Positions 26,311-33,960 of a stretch of 64,000 nucleotides of DNA are shown here, piece by piece; the first letter of the stretch is position 1, and the number at the start of each line of letters is the position of its first letter. This stretch comes from Puniceicoccaceae bacterium (GTDB lineage: Bacteria; Verrucomicrobiota; Verrucomicrobiia; Opitutales; JAFGAQ01), in assembly GCA_028285755.1 (NCBI GenBank), contig JANQOQ010000001.1, forward strand, positions 1 through 64,000. The letters run 5' to 3'. Made by a program: the position numbers and the translations under genes. The notes under the pieces were generated by a model that ran no database searches, had not been told where the DNA came from, and saw nothing but the letters and a program-made list of their open reading frames with translations.

Positions 26311-27705
26311 TTAGCTTAAAAGGGATTTGGGATTAACATAACATACTTTGCGGATGATCGAGCTTAATAAATCTGAATCGTTTGGCAGGCTGCCTTCTTG
26401 CACCCAGCGTCCCAGAATATCGCAGAGGATACGCCTGAAGTAATCATGTCGAACTCCGGAGAGGAGCGAACGTGAATCGGTCGTCATTCCGATAAATGTA
26501 CCGAGCACACCGTGGTTCATGATAGCACGGAGCTGGCGTTCGATACCGTCGATATGGTCATTATACCACCAGGCCGGGCCGAGCTGCAGCTTGCCCGGAG
26601 AGCCCGCCTCAACAAATGAGCCTGTGAGCGATGCCACAGGCTCATAGCTGTTTGGGTTTAATGGAAAAATGATGACCTGGGGCAAAGCGTCCGCAGCTTC
26701 CATAAAGTCCAGATAACCTGAAAGGGCTGCTATATTGATCTGCTTACCGATACAGGCAAAACCCCCATGGGGACCCAGCTCGCGGAGTAATCGGCTGCTG
26801 GTACTGCGATGAGCCCCGATGTGGAGCTGAAGAGCCCACCCGACCCGACAACATTCCTGGTTAAGGAATGCGAAGATAGCCGACTGAAGTCTACAAACTG
26901 CTTTCACATCCAGGCTTTTTCCATCGAGCAAATCCTGAAAATCGGATTCAGCCGCCGTGTGGTCAGACACCCAAAAGTCGAGATCAGGCAAACCCAGGTC
27001 CATGAGCTTGCAGCCGGATTGGTTAAAAGAGTCTACGAGGTGTGAGAGCGCGTGTTTGAAGGAATCGAAGCTGTTAACTACAATTTGCGTTCTATTGGAA
27101 AGTTGGGTCAGCCAATCTTTAAACTTCGGATCGTCGACAGCCATCGCCTGCTCGCCCCGGAGCGAGGGTAGCATGGTAAAGCCGATATCTGCCTGTTGGG
27201 TGGATACCTGGGGCTGTAGATCGTCCAGCCAGACATCGGAAGTGCAGAAAGTTTCGATGTTTGATTTGCGAATCAGATTTTGCGCGCTGAGGTCGGGCTG
27301 AGCCAGCTTTTCATTGCAAGCCTCACGAATGCAATCGGCAGTCAAAGGGGTTAGTAATTCATCGATGTCGAAGAACTGTTTGAGCTCCATGGCTATCCAA
27401 TGAAACATAGGGTTACCCACCAGCAAGGGGACTGTACGCGCCCATGCCTGGAATTTTTCGCGGGGTGCGGCAGAGCCTGTGATGAGCTCCTCCGGTTCTC
27501 CTGCAATGCGCATTGCCCTGAGTTTATAGGGATCCGGGGTGAGCCACATATCCACAATCTCAGTATAACGTGTGTCCGTGCTAACGACGCCTGGATCCAG
27601 GTGACAATGATAGTCGATAATCGGCAGATCACGTGCATGCTGTTCGAACAAATCGCAGGCTTCGGGGGTATTGAGCAGAAAGTCTTCTCTAATAAGCGGG
27701 GTCAT
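26311..27705 (-). CDS. uxaC: Glucuronate isomerase (uronate isomerase)
   Basis: 464 residues, the normal UxaC length. The enzyme interconverts D-glucuronate and D-fructuronate, or D-galacturonate and D-tagaturonate, in the cytoplasm. The metal site HCH (33-35) lies in IDYHCHLDPG, and the amidohydrolase-type barrel has the UxaC sequence DMWLTPDPYKLRAMR near residue 60, MTTDSRSLLSGVRHDYFRR near 420 and the final strand-turn region typical of the family. It is the first gene of the minus-strand block and diverges from an IclR gene across a 66-bp promoter region containing TTGACA boxes on both strands. Confidence 0.94.
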   Translation of the reverse strand: MTPLIREDFLLNTPEACDLFEQHARDLPIIDYHCHLDPGVVSTDTRYTEIVDMWLTPDPYKLRAMRIAGEPEELITGSAAPREKFQAWARTVPLLVGNPMFHWIAMELKQFFDIDELLTPLTADCIREACNEKLAQPDLSAQNLIRKSNIETFCTSDVWLDDLQPQVSTQQADIGFTMLPSLRGEQAMAVDDPKFKDWLTQLSNRTQIVVNSFDSFKHALSHLVDSFNQSGCKLMDLGLPDLDFWVSDHTAAESDFQDLLDGKSLDVKAVCRLQSAIFAFLNQECCRVGWALQLHIGAHRSTSSRLLRELGPHGGFACIGKQINIAALSGYLDFMEAADALPQVIIFPLNPNSYEPVASLTGSFVEAGSPGKLQLGPAWWYNDHIDGIERQLRAIMNHGVLGTFIGMTTDSRSLLSGVRHDYFRRILCDILGRWVQEGSLPNDSDLLSSIIRKVCYVNPKSLLS

Positions 27706-27722
27706 TTTTACTTATAAAATTC

Positions 27723-27743
27723 TTGACAAAGGGTAGGTGTCAA
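27723..27743. promoter_or_regulatory. Divergent promoter/operator between uxaC and the IclR gene
   Basis: The inverted repeat TTGACA-N9-TGTCAA gives a consensus -35 box on each strand. On the minus strand TTTTAT follows after 18 bp (27719-27714), which would start uxaC transcripts only a few bases before its ATG. The plus strand lacks a good -10, so the repeat may instead be an operator. Confidence 0.45.
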
Positions 27744-27762
27744 TCGTTTTTTGAATAAAAAA

Positions 27763-27778
27763 TATTCATATATGAATA
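27763..27778 (+). promoter_or_regulatory. Palindrome across the IclR start codon
   Basis: TATTCATATATGAATA is a perfect 16-bp palindrome that contains the ATG at 27772-27774. Its position suits an autoregulatory site of the encoded IclR protein, but AT-rich palindromes also arise by chance. Confidence 0.4.
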
Positions 27779-28515
27779 ATACTGGAGTCCCCGCAGTTGT
27801 TACCGCCATTAATCTACTTAACGAAATTGCCAAACGGAGCGAGACCACCTCTTCCAGTGCTTTGGCGAGGCGTGTAGGTGCCAGTCAGCCTACCACCTAT
27901 CGCATTTTAAAAACTCTGGAGGCTGCGGACTGGATAAAATCGGTGCAAAACAGTGGTTACCAGCTTTCTATGGGGTTGCTGCCTATCGCGAAGCATTTTC
28001 AGGATTTTGGCAGATATGCCCAGACTTTGCAGGGGTACTTCGAATCGCTTGCCCGGGAACTGGACTTGCTCGTCAAGCTCACTGTCCGCCAGGATATGAC
28101 TCAATGTATCGTATGTACGGCTGAGCCGCTGAAAGAATTTACCGTAGCGGTGCCCCTGGGAGGAGTTTACCCGGTAGTCTGGGGCTCTCCCGGTGCCCCC
28201 CTGCTAAGCAATGAAACGGAGGCCCGGCTCGAAGCAATTATGGCGTCTATCCCGAAGAATGAATGGAAGCACGAAGATCCGGAAAATGTAAGGCGGCGAT
28301 ACCGGTCAGTCCGGGAAAACGGTTTAAGCGAGAGTATTGGCGAACATCCATTGGGCATCGATTCGATATCCACCCCGGTGGGTTTGCCCGAGGGCATGGC
28401 TGCCATTACTTTCGTCGGCCTTCGTGGCGAAATTACCGATAAAAATTTACCCCGTTTGCGCGAGCGGATCGTCTCTGCAGCGAGGCAATCCGAAATTTTG
28501 CTCAAAGACATCTAA
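27772..28515 (+). CDS. IclR-family transcriptional regulator
   Basis: 247 residues from the ATG at 27772; a TTG at 27751 would add seven residues. The N-terminal winged helix-turn-helix (about 5-65, SSALARRVGASQPTTYRILK) is followed by the IclR ligand-binding domain (about 75-245) with VKLTVRQDMTQCIVCTAEPL and SISTPVGLPEGMAAITFVGL. IclR proteins bind small catabolites and usually repress adjacent catabolic genes. It is divergent from uxaC and leads the plus-strand hydrolase block with only 22 bp before the next gene, so it probably responds to a uronate-pathway intermediate. Confidence 0.9.
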   Translation: MNNTGVPAVVTAINLLNEIAKRSETTSSSALARRVGASQPTTYRILKTLEAADWIKSVQNSGYQLSMGLLPIAKHFQDFGRYAQTLQGYFESLARELDLLVKLTVRQDMTQCIVCTAEPLKEFTVAVPLGGVYPVVWGSPGAPLLSNETEARLEAIMASIPKNEWKHEDPENVRRRYRSVRENGLSESIGEHPLGIDSISTPVGLPEGMAAITFVGLRGEITDKNLPRLRERIVSAARQSEILLKDI

Positions 28516-28537
28516 CCCAGCAACCTAAGCCCATATC

Positions 28538-30034
28538 ATGAAGTATCTGCTAATCCCCGCAATCCTTATCCTTACACTAACTGCACGTGCTGAACGCACT
28601 ATACCGCTAACGCCTGAGGCTCAGGAGAATATCGGCAAGATCACTGCCGAAATCCCTGAGGATTGGAAGAAACTGGGTTACGTAAAACCTACTGCCTCGA
28701 CCGATATCAAACATTCCCTACTGGGAATCGGGGGTGAGACGCTCTGCCGGGATTTTGCCAATTTTGATGAGTATAAGGACTATCTGGAGCCTTTGGGAGC
28801 CAAACGTATCCGCCTGCAGAGTGGCTGGGCCAAGACTGAAAAGGAGCAGGGAGTCTATGATTTTGGTTGGCTTGACCACATCATCGATGAATCCATTAAA
28901 CGCGGGGTTGAGCCCTGGCTGGAATATTCTTATGGCAACCCCATTTACCCCGGAGCCGGGGGCGTGGGCCTGGGACAGGGCATGCCCAGCTCTGAAGAAG
29001 GGCTGGCCGCGTGGGACCGATATGTGACTGAAGCTACGAAGCGCTATGCGGACAAGGTTTACTACTACGAAGTTTGGAATGAGGCAGATCATGGCGGTAA
29101 TTTTAACCGCAGAACGCATGGTGACTTGACGGGTGATGAGTGGCTGAAATATCCCCGGCTTTATATTCGTACGGCTGAGATTATCCGCAAATATGATCCG
29201 GATGCCTACATTGTAGCGCTCGCGATTGCCGGGGTTGGAAGGCAACAAACTGTGCAGGTTTTTTTCGACTATCTGAAAGAACAGGGAAAACTGCATCTGG
29301 TAGATGCCATCTCGATTCATGGCTACCCTCAAAACCCGGACAATGACCAGGAGCATGTAAAGCGTCTGCGTGCGTTTATGGATATGTATGCGCCGTGGGT
29401 GCACATCTGGCAGGGGGAAACGGGTGCACCTTCCCGCTTTCAGGAAAGCCTGGCACTGCGCAACTTGGATTGGTCTGAGCTGAGCCAGGCCAAGTGGAAT
29501 ACGCGCCGGGCGCTCTCCTATGTGGGTCGTGGAATCCCTTTCAGCATGTTCCAGATCTCGGATATGAATTACAAGCAGAGCAACTACACCCTGATGAACA
29601 CCAAGGGGTTATTGCACATGAATGAAGACCTCACGATCAAGCGTGCACGGCTTGCTTACTTCTCATACCAGAACTTATGCAGCCTCTTTAACAGCAAGCT
29701 GATTCCCATGGGAGAGGCGGATATTGAGAGTGGCTACAAAACCCTGAGCGCCTATCGTTTTTATGATCCAGTCGAGGGTCGCAGCAGTTATGTTTTCTGG
29801 GATAACCGGGGTAAACCGAATGAAGAGTATACGCGTACGAATATCCGTATATCTCTGGAAAATTTTCGTATTCTGAATCCGGTTTATGTGGATCTGGTAT
29901 CCGGAGCGGTGTATGCACTGCCTGAGGAGCACGTAGAGCGTTACAATGCAACTGCGATCCTAAGGGATATTCCTGTTTGGGATGGACCGGTGATGATTAC
30001 GGATGCGTCGCTGGTGCCATTGTTGACTGAGTAA
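28538..30034 (+). CDS. Clan GH-A glycoside hydrolase (GH39-like)
   Basis: 498 residues with a signal peptide (1-18). The barrel domain has an acid/base in YEVWNEADHGG (Glu182) and a candidate nucleophile in IWQGETGAPS (Glu294), the beta-4 and beta-7 positions of clan GH-A. The YGNPIYPGAGG loop and the C-terminal beta domain (about 400-498) recall GH39 or distant GH5/GH79 relatives; I cannot fix the family. The enzyme is exported, probably periplasmic, and is the first hydrolase of the IclR-led block. The substrate is unknown. Confidence 0.72.
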   Translation: MKYLLIPAILILTLTARAERTIPLTPEAQENIGKITAEIPEDWKKLGYVKPTASTDIKHSLLGIGGETLCRDFANFDEYKDYLEPLGAKRIRLQSGWAKTEKEQGVYDFGWLDHIIDESIKRGVEPWLEYSYGNPIYPGAGGVGLGQGMPSSEEGLAAWDRYVTEATKRYADKVYYYEVWNEADHGGNFNRRTHGDLTGDEWLKYPRLYIRTAEIIRKYDPDAYIVALAIAGVGRQQTVQVFFDYLKEQGKLHLVDAISIHGYPQNPDNDQEHVKRLRAFMDMYAPWVHIWQGETGAPSRFQESLALRNLDWSELSQAKWNTRRALSYVGRGIPFSMFQISDMNYKQSNYTLMNTKGLLHMNEDLTIKRARLAYFSYQNLCSLFNSKLIPMGEADIESGYKTLSAYRFYDPVEGRSSYVFWDNRGKPNEEYTRTNIRISLENFRILNPVYVDLVSGAVYALPEEHVERYNATAILRDIPVWDGPVMITDASLVPLLTE

Positions 30035-30046
30035 TATTTTCAAGTC

Positions 30047-31663
30047 ATGCAACGATTCTCCAACTATTGGTTGGTCTACCTGATTGCCTTCGGTTGCTTG
30101 TGCGCACAACCCAGCGGTGTCATTTATGATGTTCGTGATTTTGGGGCGGTTGGAGATGATGAGAGCTTAAATACTGAAGCGATCCAGCGGGCGATCGATA
30201 CGTGCTCTGAAGACGGGGGCGGTAAGGTGTATTTTGAGCGTGGAACTTATGTATCGGGCACGATAATTCTGAAAGATGGCGTTACCCTGCATATTGATAA
30301 AACTGCTATTCTGAAAGCGAGTGATGACCTGGATGATTTCCCGAGCATGCCCTCCAAGTATTCCGCGTATCAGCGGACTATGGAGACCAATAAGATGTTT
30401 ATCTATGCGGAGGATGCGAAGTACATCGGTATCGAGGGCTCCGGGACAATCGATGGGAACGGGGACCATTGGGCGGAGGGGCCGTATGGGTTTCCTTCAT
30501 TCAGCCTGAGGCCACGCCTCCTGCATTTCAGGTATTGCCAGTATATTTCGATAAAGGACGTTACGCTGTATAATTCTGCTTCGTGGGTGCAGTCCTATCA
30601 GTCTTGCAAAGACATGATCATCGATGGAATCACAGTTAACAGCCGTGAGAATAAAGATATCGAGGCCGAGCGCTATGCGACTGTGCCCGGACGCAATACA
30701 GATGGGCTCGACCTGAATGACTGCGTGCGCGTGCGGATATCCAACAGCACGATCATCAGCGGGGATGATGGTATTTGCCTGAAGAGTTTTTACCCCGATC
30801 AGGCTTGCCGGGATATCGTGATCACGAACTGCATCATATCCACCAATGCCTCCGGGATCAAAATCGGAACGGAGAGCGCCGGTCGGTTTGAGGATATCAC
30901 TGTGAGTAATTGTGTCGTGTATGATACGCGGCGGGATGCGATCAGTGTGATGACTGTGGATGGTGCCCAGATTGAGCGTATCAATATCTCGAACATCACC
31001 TGCCGGAACATCAAAACCAGTGCGATCTTTTTGCGTCTGGGTAAGCGTATGCGCCCTTATCGGGAAGGGATCGAGCTGAATGAGCCCTATATGCGGGATA
31101 TTTCGATCACGAATGTGCAGGGCACGCGGATTGCGGCTGCATACGGGTGCATTATTGCCGGACTGCCAGGATACCCGATTGAGAACATCCATCTTGAGAA
31201 CATCAACCTGACTTACGAAGGCGGAATGGAAGAAGTAGTCGATTTCAGTGAAATTCCGCTATATGAGGAGAAATATCCAAATGGTCTCATCTTTGGGACA
31301 ATCCCTGCCTATGGTTACTACATTCGCGATGCCAAGAATCTGACGATGGAGAACATCCAGATGCATCTGCTCAAGCCTGATGCGAGGCCTACGATTCTCA
31401 TGGAACGTGTGGAAAAGGCTCATTTCAGCGACATCCATGCGGATCTATCCGTAGATGTGGAATCCCTGTTTAAGGCGCATAATTCAGGGCAGATCGAAAT
31501 TGATGCGATGAGTATTTTTGAAAGTCCGGTTCCTCTCCTCAGCGTTTCCGGGGGTGAAAGCGGACCGATGGTTTTGCAGCTCAATCCATATTTGGAAATG
31601 GAGGAAGCGGTTTTGTATGCTGACGAGGTATCCCCCGACAGCATTTATGTTATGAATCAGTAA
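30047..31663 (+). CDS. GH28-like beta-helix hydrolase, divergent active site
   Basis: 538 residues with a signal peptide (1-23). The first helix turns carry YDVRDFGAVGDD (28-38), the classical GH28 entry motif. Catalytic aspartates are retained in GRNTDGLDLND (Asp219) and SGDDGICLKS (Asp240, Asp241). The downstream GHG motif is replaced by NASGIKIGTES (267-277), and the RIK triplet is not evident (RRDAISVMTVDG). The C-terminal 150 residues extend beyond the usual GH28 domain. It differs from the other GH28 in the window, so the two probably cut different linkages. It lies 12 bp after the preceding hydrolase gene. Confidence 0.82.
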   Translation: MQRFSNYWLVYLIAFGCLCAQPSGVIYDVRDFGAVGDDESLNTEAIQRAIDTCSEDGGGKVYFERGTYVSGTIILKDGVTLHIDKTAILKASDDLDDFPSMPSKYSAYQRTMETNKMFIYAEDAKYIGIEGSGTIDGNGDHWAEGPYGFPSFSLRPRLLHFRYCQYISIKDVTLYNSASWVQSYQSCKDMIIDGITVNSRENKDIEAERYATVPGRNTDGLDLNDCVRVRISNSTIISGDDGICLKSFYPDQACRDIVITNCIISTNASGIKIGTESAGRFEDITVSNCVVYDTRRDAISVMTVDGAQIERINISNITCRNIKTSAIFLRLGKRMRPYREGIELNEPYMRDISITNVQGTRIAAAYGCIIAGLPGYPIENIHLENINLTYEGGMEEVVDFSEIPLYEEKYPNGLIFGTIPAYGYYIRDAKNLTMENIQMHLLKPDARPTILMERVEKAHFSDIHADLSVDVESLFKAHNSGQIEIDAMSIFESPVPLLSVSGGESGPMVLQLNPYLEMEEAVLYADEVSPDSIYVMNQ

Positions 31664-31729
31664 GACCACGTTCACTCTAAGTTATTGTTAATACGTCCAT
31701 AAATTAAATTTAAAACCACCACGCACCTT

Positions 31730-33829
31730 ATGAAACGACTTATATCACTTATTGTTTTCTCTACGATATCCCTGTTGCATGCGGATATCCAGGTAGCCAC
31801 TCCCCTACAGGACTGGCTCGACTTAGCAGCCCATGATCTCTCGAAGGATGTAGAGAGAGTGACTGGTGAGCAGCTCATGGTTGAACGGTTTGAGCCTTTT
31901 GAGCAGATTGATGAGCGACGTATGGTGATCGGCTCGTTGGAAAATGAGGTGTTTACCCAATGGCTCCAGGAAAACTATCCAGAGATTAAAAACCAGCTGG
32001 AAGGCAAACATGAGGCGTTTATCATCCGCTCGCTGAATACAGCACCCGAGACGATCGTATTTGCCGGGAGCGATGACCATGGCGCGATGCGGGGGATTTA
32101 TCATTTCAGCCGCACGGTGCTGGGGGTGGACCCCACGTATTTGTTTACCAGGATCGAGCCGCATAAGATTTACGATCTGGACTGGTCGGCGATCGATATT
32201 TTCGGGGATGAGCCGACTTTTGCCTACCGCGGGTGGTTTATCAATGATGAGGATTTACTGACTGGCTGGCTTCCCGGGGGTGGGAGGCGCTATATCGATT
32301 ATAAGCACTACGGGATGACTACCTCTCCCAAAGCGATGGCCAAGGTGGCCGAAACGGCGGTGCGGCTGGGCTATAATCTCATGATTCCGGCGAGTTTTGT
32401 AGATATTGCCAACCCGCCTGAGAAGCGCCTGGTGGATGAGTCGGCAAGGCGGGGGCTCTACCTTTCCATGCACCACATTGAGCCGCTGGGGGTAAATGCC
32501 TATGCGTTTTTCAACTACTGGAAAGACCGGGGTGAGGAGCATCTCTTTTCCTTCCATAGTTCGCCGGAGCAGATGGAAGAGACCTGGAGGCACTATGCGG
32601 ATCTATGGTCAAAATACGACCATGTTATCTGGCAGATCGGACTACGCGGGATCGCGGACCGTCCGATGTGGATGGCAGATCCGGATACCCCCACCTCGGA
32701 TGCGGTACGCGGGCAGATCATCTCGGATGCAATGGCCCTGCAGAAGCGAATCATCGCGGATGTGACAGATAATGCGGATGTGACCATCACGACGACGCTC
32801 TGGGGCGAAGGTGCGCACTTTCTGGAGCAGGGGCATTTGGATATTCCTGAGAACGTGAAGATCATTTTCTCAGATAATTCTGCCGGGCGTGTGTGGCAGG
32901 ACGATTTTTATAACACCGAACGCGTACCGGAGTATGGGTATGGCGTTTATTTTCACCATCAGCTATGGGGGGTTGGGCCGCATGCGGCGCAGGGTGTTTC
33001 GCCGGCTGAGCAGGAGCATTTATTCAGACTGGCGTATGAATATGACTCACACGACTATGCGATCATCAATGCTTCAAGCATCCGGGAATTTGTGCTGGGG
33101 CTGAGCGCGAGTTCACAGACTTTGCTGGATATCGAAGCTTACAGCTCAGAAACTTTTATGGAGGAGCAAATGGCGTTTTGGTTTGGCGAAGCCGGATCTT
33201 CAGCCGCACGCGCTTATAACGAGTTTTTTGATATCTATATTGAGAATGAGCGGGGAGTCCCCTTTCTGCTCGATGGTTTGCTACGACAAAAAGGACATCA
33301 TGCGATGGGCGCAATCAATACCATCGTCGATACCGGTGAGCCTCCCAAGCCGCAGGACAATGCGACGAGTTATTGGGTAAACAAACACTTGCGGGACGTG
33401 AGACCTCAGCTCCCTGAGGGAGTGACGCATACGATGCAGATGGAAGAGCAGCTTGAGAATCTGATGCGGGTGTATCCGAGCATAAAACTCGCGGAAAATT
33501 TGATCAGCATCCATTGTGATGAGTCCCGGCAGCGTTTTTTCCGGGAGAATCTCATCGCATCTTGGCATATGATGCATGCGCTGAATACCTGGGCACTCCA
33601 CCTTTCCCGCGCGGAGGACGCGATCCGTGCGGGTGATGAGGAGACCTGCGTCGCCGAGCTGAAAAAGGCTGTGAAGAGCCTGAAGCTCATCGATGAGGCG
33701 AAAGCGATCGTAACTGATAACCCTTACTTCGCGACCTGGTATGACGGGGACACGAAGATGGACTTCAAGGAAGTCGACCGCCGCACCCTGCACACCTACC
33801 GATTCGTAAGCCAGGAGCTGGGTGATTAG
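31730..33829 (+). CDS. GH115-like alpha-glucuronidase
   Basis: 699 residues with a signal peptide (1-19). An N-terminal alpha/beta domain with the segment ETIVFAGSDDHGAMRGIYHF (near 108) and a central barrel with HVIWQIGLRGIADRP (about 300-315) and IIFSDNSAGRVWQDDFY (about 380-396) match GH115 proteins, which release 4-O-methyl-glucuronate or glucuronate from glycan side chains. A helical C-terminal region follows. The released glucuronate would feed UxaC. GH115 members range up to about 950 residues, so this one lacks an extra C-terminal domain. Third hydrolase of the IclR-led block, 66 bp after GH28. Confidence 0.8.
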   Translation: MKRLISLIVFSTISLLHADIQVATPLQDWLDLAAHDLSKDVERVTGEQLMVERFEPFEQIDERRMVIGSLENEVFTQWLQENYPEIKNQLEGKHEAFIIRSLNTAPETIVFAGSDDHGAMRGIYHFSRTVLGVDPTYLFTRIEPHKIYDLDWSAIDIFGDEPTFAYRGWFINDEDLLTGWLPGGGRRYIDYKHYGMTTSPKAMAKVAETAVRLGYNLMIPASFVDIANPPEKRLVDESARRGLYLSMHHIEPLGVNAYAFFNYWKDRGEEHLFSFHSSPEQMEETWRHYADLWSKYDHVIWQIGLRGIADRPMWMADPDTPTSDAVRGQIISDAMALQKRIIADVTDNADVTITTTLWGEGAHFLEQGHLDIPENVKIIFSDNSAGRVWQDDFYNTERVPEYGYGVYFHHQLWGVGPHAAQGVSPAEQEHLFRLAYEYDSHDYAIINASSIREFVLGLSASSQTLLDIEAYSSETFMEEQMAFWFGEAGSSAARAYNEFFDIYIENERGVPFLLDGLLRQKGHHAMGAINTIVDTGEPPKPQDNATSYWVNKHLRDVRPQLPEGVTHTMQMEEQLENLMRVYPSIKLAENLISIHCDESRQRFFRENLIASWHMMHALNTWALHLSRAEDAIRAGDEETCVAELKKAVKSLKLIDEAKAIVTDNPYFATWYDGDTKMDFKEVDRRTLHTYRFVSQELGD

Positions 33830-33960
33830 GAGCGATTCGCCTGCCGGAAATTGTGGTATTATTGGGCAAAACAGCATAAAATCACTTCTTAAATGAAGCA
33901 GTTCGCTTAGCTCAGTCACATTGAGTAAGACTCCGGCATTATTCTATAATCATTATTAAT

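Noticed and set aside
28718-29404. A 228-codon open frame on the minus strand
   Set aside because: Antisense to the clan GH-A hydrolase; no start signal, no motifs, and the hydrolase shows catalytic motifs and a signal peptide.
30497-31192. A 231-codon open frame on the minus strand
   Set aside because: Antisense to the GH28-like gene. The translation is low in complexity and has no domain.
33281-33919. A 212-codon open frame on the minus strand
   Set aside because: Antisense to the 3' part of the GH115-like gene, without ribosome-binding site or family features.
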